DNA from: WHTK01 sp965197795
Lineage (GTDB): Bacteria > Chloroflexota > Dehalococcoidia > DSTF01 > WHTK01
Direction of reading: 5' to 3'
Length of the DNA: 64,000 bases
Assembly (NCBI GenBank): GCA_965197795.1
Contig: OZ240228.1
Location: 2,914,001 to 2,978,000, forward strand
Shown: in pieces, positions 59,068-64,000 of the stretch
Numbering within the stretch: the first letter of the stretch is position 1
How the letters are laid out: each line of letters opens with the position of its first letter
Translations under genes and position numbers: made by a program
Notes under the pieces: generated by a model
Seen by the model: the letters and a program-made list of their open reading frames with translations, nothing else
Told to the model about the DNA's origin: nothing
Databases searched by the model: none

Positions 59068-59148
59068 GAGAACAAACGCCTTATCATGAGGCGACACTTA
59101 CAAGCAGGTTGAAGTCCTTCAGCCAAGGACGACGAAAGGAGCAGCCCC

Positions 59149-59224
59149 GCCCACATAGCTCAGCTGGCAGAGCACGCCCTTGGTAAGGGCGAGGTCATCG
59201 GTTCGAATCCGATTGTGGGCTCCA
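59149..59224 (+). tRNA. tRNA-Thr (GGU)
   Basis: Acceptor GCCCACA/TGTGGGC, D-arm GCTC/GAGC, anticodon loop with GGT, T-loop TTCGAAT, discriminator T and encoded CCA. It lies 88 bases before tuf. Confidence 0.95.
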
Positions 59225-59311
59225 TCGACGGCAATCGGTCCTACGGACCAGAAAGCAACAGCCGAACGTCATGCCGGGGGGCCGGCAGAGTAGGGAGGAT
59301 CAGCAGAAGAA

Positions 59312-60511
<1,200 letters not shown>

Positions 60512-60512
60512 C

Positions 60513-60677
60513 ATGGCCAGGAAAGAGGACCGTCAGATCATTCACCTCGCTTGCAGCGAGTGCCGAGAGCGGACGTATACGACGACGAAGAACCGTCGTA
60601 ACGATACCGACCGAATCGCGCTGAGCAAGTTCTGCCCACGCTGTCGACGACATCGCGAGCACCGGGAGGTGCGGTAG
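60513..60677 (+). CDS. rpmG: 50S ribosomal protein L33
   Basis: 54 residues, below the usual size cutoff of gene callers. Zinc-ribbon cysteines Cys14-x-x-Cys17 and Cys41-x-x-Cys44; TYTTTKNRRNDTDRIALSKF is typical of L33. Starts two bases after tuf. Confidence 0.93.
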   Translation: MARKEDRQIIHLACSECRERTYTTTKNRRNDTDRIALSKFCPRCRRHREHREVR

Positions 60678-60716
60678 CGGAGGATGGGCTAACCGCCCGT
60701 CCTCCCGCCGCTCCTG

Positions 60717-61040
60717 ATGAGCCGCGCAACCCGTCGGCAGCAAGCCGGTTCCCCGCAAGACGGTGGCGGCGGTGGTCGCCTCCGGCCATTCGGCTCGAAG
60801 GAGCCGCGTCAGACACGCGGTGCGCGCCCAACCAGCCCACGCCGCCGCGGTTTTCGGCTCGGCTTTCCAAACTGGATCGTCGAGATTTGGTCTGAGCTCC
60901 GAAAAGTCACCTGGCCCACCCGCGATGAAACCGCCTACCTGACGATGGTCGTCATCGTGGTGGCGATCATCGTGGGGATCGCGCTCGGCATCATCGACGT
61001 GGCCTTCAATGAACTCATCGACCGGGTGCTCTTCAACTAA
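60717..61040 (+). CDS. secE: Preprotein translocase subunit SecE
   Basis: 107 residues. A basic Gly/Arg-rich N-terminal extension of about 50 residues precedes the family core: EIWSELRKVTWPTRDETAYL, then one membrane helix (TMVVIVVAIIVGIALGIIDV). No Shine-Dalgarno sequence is visible; GGAGG at 60679-60683 is in a hairpin stem. Followed after two bases by nusG. Confidence 0.92.
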   Translation: MSRATRRQQAGSPQDGGGGGRLRPFGSKEPRQTRGARPTSPRRRGFRLGFPNWIVEIWSELRKVTWPTRDETAYLTMVVIVVAIIVGIALGIIDVAFNELIDRVLFN

Positions 61041-61042
61041 TT

Positions 61043-61699
61043 ATGGTTTCAGACACAGAACTCGCATTCCCAGAGCCTGAAAATGGCGGCGCGCTGACCA
61101 GCGGCGTGGAAACGCCGCCAGATCAGGGCTTCTCGGAGGATGAGTACTTCCAGGAGGGCCGCTCCTGGTACGTCATCCACACGTACTCCGGCTATGAGAA
61201 CCGCGTGCGCACCAATCTGGAGCACCGCATCGAATCGATGGACGCCGGTGATTTGATCCACCGCGTCGTGGTGCCGACCGTCGATGAGATCGAAGTGCAC
61301 GGAGGCGTTCGACGCACCGTCTCGCGCAAGATCTTCCCCGGTTACGTGCTGGTAGACATGAGTACGCTGATCGAAAACGACCCCGAATCGAGCCGCGCCT
61401 GGTTCGTGGTGCGCAACACGCCTGGGGTGACGGGCTTCGTGGGCTCCGGCACGCGGCCGGTGCCGCTGGAAGAAGACGAGGTCAAGCGCATCCTGCGTCA
61501 GATGAAAGCCGACGAACCGATGGTCCGCGTCGGCTTCGCCGAAGGTCAGAGCGTGCGCATCGTCGATGGTCCGTTCGTCGACTTCGTCGGCACCGTCGAG
61601 GAGATCAACCTGGAGAAGGGCAAGGTCAAAGTCATGGTCTCCTTCTTCGGTCGAGAGACGCCTGTTGAGCTTGACTTCCTGCAGGCGGAAAAGCTCTAG
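61043..61699 (+). CDS. nusG: Transcription termination/antitermination factor NusG
   Basis: 218 residues. The NGN domain begins WYVIHTYSGYENRVRTNLEH and ends in NTPGVTGFVGSG; the KOW domain is SVRIVDGPFVDFVGTVEEIN. The N-terminal 40 residues are an acidic extension. Binds RNA polymerase and ribosomal S10. Confidence 0.95.
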   Translation: MVSDTELAFPEPENGGALTSGVETPPDQGFSEDEYFQEGRSWYVIHTYSGYENRVRTNLEHRIESMDAGDLIHRVVVPTVDEIEVHGGVRRTVSRKIFPGYVLVDMSTLIENDPESSRAWFVVRNTPGVTGFVGSGTRPVPLEEDEVKRILRQMKADEPMVRVGFAEGQSVRIVDGPFVDFVGTVEEINLEKGKVKVMVSFFGRETPVELDFLQAEKL

Positions 61700-61786
61700 G
61701 CAACGTCGGGCGGCGACATGCCGCAGAGCAAGCGGGAGCCCAGCGGGTAAGGCCGAGGCGTTAGGACCGCGGAGGTACCCCTCTCT

Positions 61787-62212
61787 ATGGCCAAGAAAGT
61801 CAGAGCCGTTGTCCGCATCCAGCTGGACGCCGGCAAGGCGACACCGGCGCCGCCTGTCGGCCCCGCTTTGGGTCAGCACGCGATCAACATCATGCAGTTC
61901 TGCAAGGAGTACAACGAGAAGACAGCCTCGCAGGGCGGTCAGATCGTACCAGCGGAAGTCACAGTCTTCGAAGATCGCTCCTTCACTTTCGTCCTGAAGA
62001 CGCCTCCAGCTTCTGATCTCTTGCGCAAGGCCGTGGGTCTCGAGAAGGGCAGCTCAGCCCAGAAGCGTGTCAAGGTCGGTAGCATCTCGAAGACGCAGCT
62101 ACGTGACATCGCAAACGCAAAAATGCGCGACCTCAACGCCGCGGACGTTGAATCGGCGGAACGCATGATCGAAGGCAGCGCCCGCAGCATGGGCATCGAG
62201 GTGGATAACTAA
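61787..62212 (+). CDS. rplK: 50S ribosomal protein L11
   Basis: 141 residues. RIQLDAGKATPAPPVGPALG (with the proline-rich signature), INIMQFCKEYNEKT and FTFVLKTPPASDLLRKAVGL. Its TAA overlaps the ATG of rplA by one base. Confidence 0.97.
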   Translation: MAKKVRAVVRIQLDAGKATPAPPVGPALGQHAINIMQFCKEYNEKTASQGGQIVPAEVTVFEDRSFTFVLKTPPASDLLRKAVGLEKGSSAQKRVKVGSISKTQLRDIANAKMRDLNAADVESAERMIEGSARSMGIEVDN

Positions 62213-62922
62213 TGCAGCGCGGCAAGAAGTACCAGGAATCAGCCAAACTCGTCGGGAAGGACAAGAACTATCCGCCCACGGAGGCGATCACGCTCGCCAA
62301 GAAGGCGGCCACGGCCAAGTTCGACGAGACCGTCGAGCTGCACATGCGCACCGGACTCGATCCGCGTCACGCCGACCAGCAGATTCGCGGCACCGCCCTA
62401 CTGCCTAACGGCCTGGGCAAGGAGGTACGCGTCCTGGTCTTCGCCGAAGGTGAAGGCGCACGCAACGCCGACCAGGCTGGAGCCGACTTCGTCGGCAGTG
62501 ACGATCTGATCAAGCGCATCGAGGACGGCTGGACGGAGTTCGACGTTGCCCTCGCGTCGCGCGAGATGATGAGCAAGGTCAGCCGTCTCGGCCGCGTGCT
62601 TGGACCCCGCGGCCTGATGCCCAACCCGCGCACCGGCACCGTCGTCGACCCAGACGACCTCGCCAAAGCCGTCAACGACTCGCGTCAGGGTCGGGTCGAG
62701 TTCCGGCTCGACCGCACGGCGCTGATTCACGTGCCGATCGGCAAGGTTAGTTTCGAGGAAGACAAGCTACTGGAGAACATGGCGACGATCGTCGACGCGA
62801 TCGTCAAGGCCAAGCCGTCCGGCTCCAAGGGGCAGTACATCCGCTCCGCGTCGCTGGCAACGACCATGGGCCCCGGCATCAGCCTGGAGCTGGCGCCCAC
62901 GCTGGCTCTGACGACCAGCTAG
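62212..62922 (+). CDS. rplA: 50S ribosomal protein L1
   Basis: 236 residues. KFDETVELHMRTGLDPRHAD, DQQIRGTALLPNGLGKEVRV, GRVLGPRGLMPNPRTGTVVD (signature) and IVKAKPSGSKGQYIRSASLA. Coupled to rplK. A terminator hairpin lies 20 bases downstream, so rplJ likely has its own promoter. Confidence 0.97.
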   Translation: MQRGKKYQESAKLVGKDKNYPPTEAITLAKKAATAKFDETVELHMRTGLDPRHADQQIRGTALLPNGLGKEVRVLVFAEGEGARNADQAGADFVGSDDLIKRIEDGWTEFDVALASREMMSKVSRLGRVLGPRGLMPNPRTGTVVDPDDLAKAVNDSRQGRVEFRLDRTALIHVPIGKVSFEEDKLLENMATIVDAIVKAKPSGSKGQYIRSASLATTMGPGISLELAPTLALTTS

Positions 62923-62943
62923 CTTCGATCTTGGGACAGAACG

Positions 62944-62974
62944 AAAAGCCGAGGCCCGTTGGTCTCGGCTTTTT
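62944..62974 (+). terminator. Intrinsic terminator after rplA
   Basis: Thirteen-pair stem (AAAAGCCGAGGCC with GGTCTCGGCTTTT, one G-T pair), 4-base loop CGTT, followed by a T-run. Strong, plus direction. Confidence 0.85.
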
Positions 62975-63009
62975 CACGAACGTAGGATTTCGCGTCGTCA
63001 CGGCGTAGC

Positions 63010-63038
63010 TTGCTCGGACAAATAGGAAGCCATACACT
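63010..63038 (+). promoter_or_regulatory. Possible promoter of rplJ
   Basis: TTGCTC (63010-63015) and TACACT (63033-63038), spacing 17. The transcript would begin about 210 bases before rplJ, leaving a long leader. Confidence 0.45.
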
Positions 63039-63044
63039 GAGGTT

Positions 63045-63256
63045 CGCGCTTCCAGCGTAAAGCCAGAGACAGCGGGTGTCTGCGACTTAAGCTCCCGGTT
63101 CCGGGAGGCCCGCCGAGGCAGACCAGCGATACGTAATCGGACCTTGCGTCCACGTACGCCCTTGCCTCCTGGTGAGGGCGTTTTGGTTGTGTTCAACCAG
63201 CGCCTGCGGCAAACCTCGAGGGTGCAGGGTTTCCCTGTCTGAGTAGTGAGTAGCCT
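63045..63256 (+). ncRNA. Putative ribosomal protein L10 leader with attenuator
   Basis: A 210-base leader in front of rplJ, rich in pairings, is where L10-L12 autoregulation acts in many bacteria. A stem ACGCCCT (63156-63162) with AGGGCGT (63175-63181) is followed by TTTTGG, a candidate attenuating terminator. Whether the kink-turn-like L10 site is present I cannot confirm by eye. Confidence 0.45.
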
Positions 63257-64000
63257 ATGCCAACCGAGAAAAAGATTCAGGCCGTGCAGGAGATCAGCGA
63301 GACGCTGACGCGTAGCACCGTCGTCATCAGCGCCGACTATCGTGGCCTGAGCGTTGAGGAGGCCACCGCCTTGCGCCGCGCAATGCGTGAGGCCGGCGTC
63401 CAGATCCGGGTGGTCAAGAACACGCTCTTCCTGCGCGCCGCCGAAGCGGCCGGTATGCCCGGCGTCGCCGAGCTAGCGGAAGGGCCAACCGCGATCATCT
63501 ACGGCTTCGACGACCCGCTGGCGCCGATCAAGACGGTGGTTGAATACCAGCGCCAGGCTCGAACCGCCTTTCAAGCCCGCAAGGCCTTCATGAACGGCGA
63601 GATCATTCCTGCCGGTCGCCTGGCAGACCTTGCAGCACTGCCGCCAAGAGACGTCCTGATCGCGGAGATCGCGGGCGCATTGCAGTCGCCGATTACGAAC
63701 CTGGTCTATCTCCTGACGGCGACGCTGCAGGAGTTCAGCGGACTGCTGGACGCACGGGCCGACCAGATGGGCCCGGACCCGACGGCGGCAGCGCCAGAAA
63801 CGACACCGGAGGAGGCGGGCCCAGCAGAGGCTTCCACGGAAGCTGTAGAGGAAGCCTCCACCGAGGCTGTAGAGGAAGCCTCCATGGAAGCTGCGGAGGA
63901 ACCCGCCGCTGAGCCGGCAGAAACTGAAGCGAGCACATCAGAAGAACCAGCCGAAGAACCCACGGCTTCGAACCAAGAAAACTCAGAAGAGGAAGCAGGA
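63257..64000 (+). CDS. rplJ: 50S ribosomal protein L10, cut by window end, long acidic tail
   Basis: At least 248 residues. The ribosomal part is normal: STVVISADYRGLSVEEATAL, IRVVKNTLFLRAA, PAGRLADLAALPPRDVLIAE. After about residue 170, where L10 usually ends, a tail of more than 70 residues follows, made almost only of Glu, Ala, Pro, Thr and Ser, with an 8-residue repeat TEAVEEAS. ATG 63257. The stop lies beyond the window; rplL is expected next. Confidence 0.95.
   Translation, partial: MPTEKKIQAVQEISETLTRSTVVISADYRGLSVEEATALRRAMREAGVQIRVVKNTLFLRAAEAAGMPGVAELAEGPTAIIYGFDDPLAPIKTVVEYQRQARTAFQARKAFMNGEIIPAGRLADLAALPPRDVLIAEIAGALQSPITNLVYLLTATLQEFSGLLDARADQMGPDPTAAAPETTPEEAGPAEASTEAVEEASTEAVEEASMEAAEEPAAEPAETEASTSEEPAEEPTASNQENSEEEAG
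63836..63901 (+). repeat. 24-bp tandem repeat in the rplJ tail
   Basis: Units begin at 63836, 63860 and 63884 and each code for an 8-residue block close to TEAVEEAS; the first two are nearly identical at the DNA level, the third diverges in its second half. Confidence 0.7.

Overview
The window looks like a chromosomal segment of a Chloroflexota bacterium, most likely related to Dehalococcoidia. This is inferred from protein style and gene neighbourhoods (hrcA-grpE-dnaK under CIRCE, fabH-folC-fabF, rpsU-yqeY-pgpH-purQ, tRNA-Thr/Tyr/Thr-tuf-rpmG-secE-nusG-rplK-rplA-rplJ), high G+C, frequent GTG/TTG starts, and a membrane anti-sigma protein of a type common in that phylum. No rRNA gene or CRISPR array is present.

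Layout. (1) 1-15.5 kb is accessory and decaying. It holds a frameshifted luciferase-like oxidoreductase, a TIGR04076-like small protein, a frameshifted HAD phosphatase, a D-2-hydroxyacid dehydrogenase, an SDR, remnants of three further genes, a membrane protein, an RND/MMPL exporter broken by three frameshifts, a MalT/LuxR-type regulator broken by two frameshifts and a stop, an aldo/keto reductase, and a truncated tyrosine recombinase beside a tRNA-Val-like sequence whose 5' third is wrong. I read this as the edge of an old integrative element. (2) 15.5-25.3 kb: a lipoprotein, a frameshifted YCII protein, the heat-shock operon hrcA-grpE-TPR-dnaK with a perfect CIRCE element, and divergently fabH-folC-fabF and a SWIM mini-protein. 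(3) 25.4-32.1 kb: a sugar-nucleotide epimerase, then a sigma factor / anti-sigma / Ala-rich coiled-coil / degenerate GGDEF cluster; the last two genes carry several frameshifts. (4) 32.1-58.7 kb: mostly housekeeping genes (dapB, pnp, rpsO, pepA, ribF, rdgB, fba, glpX, rsmE, efp, aroQ, purQ, pgpH, yqeY, rpsU) with small accessory genes between them, including a tail-anchored dCTP-deaminase-like protein lacking the catalytic Glu. (5) 58.7-64 kb: tRNA genes, tuf and the secE-nusG-ribosomal protein cluster, ending inside rplJ, which has an L10-type leader and an unusually long acidic tail.

How the genes work together. HrcA represses its own chaperone operon. FabH and FabF start and extend fatty acids, and FolC makes folate polyglutamates. 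Class I aldolase and GlpX face each other as a gluconeogenic pair. PNPase and S15 form the classic RNA-decay/ribosome pair. The right end is the translation and transcription-elongation cluster. A striking overall pattern is that about twenty reading-frame lesions fall in accessory genes, while roughly thirty housekeeping genes are all intact.
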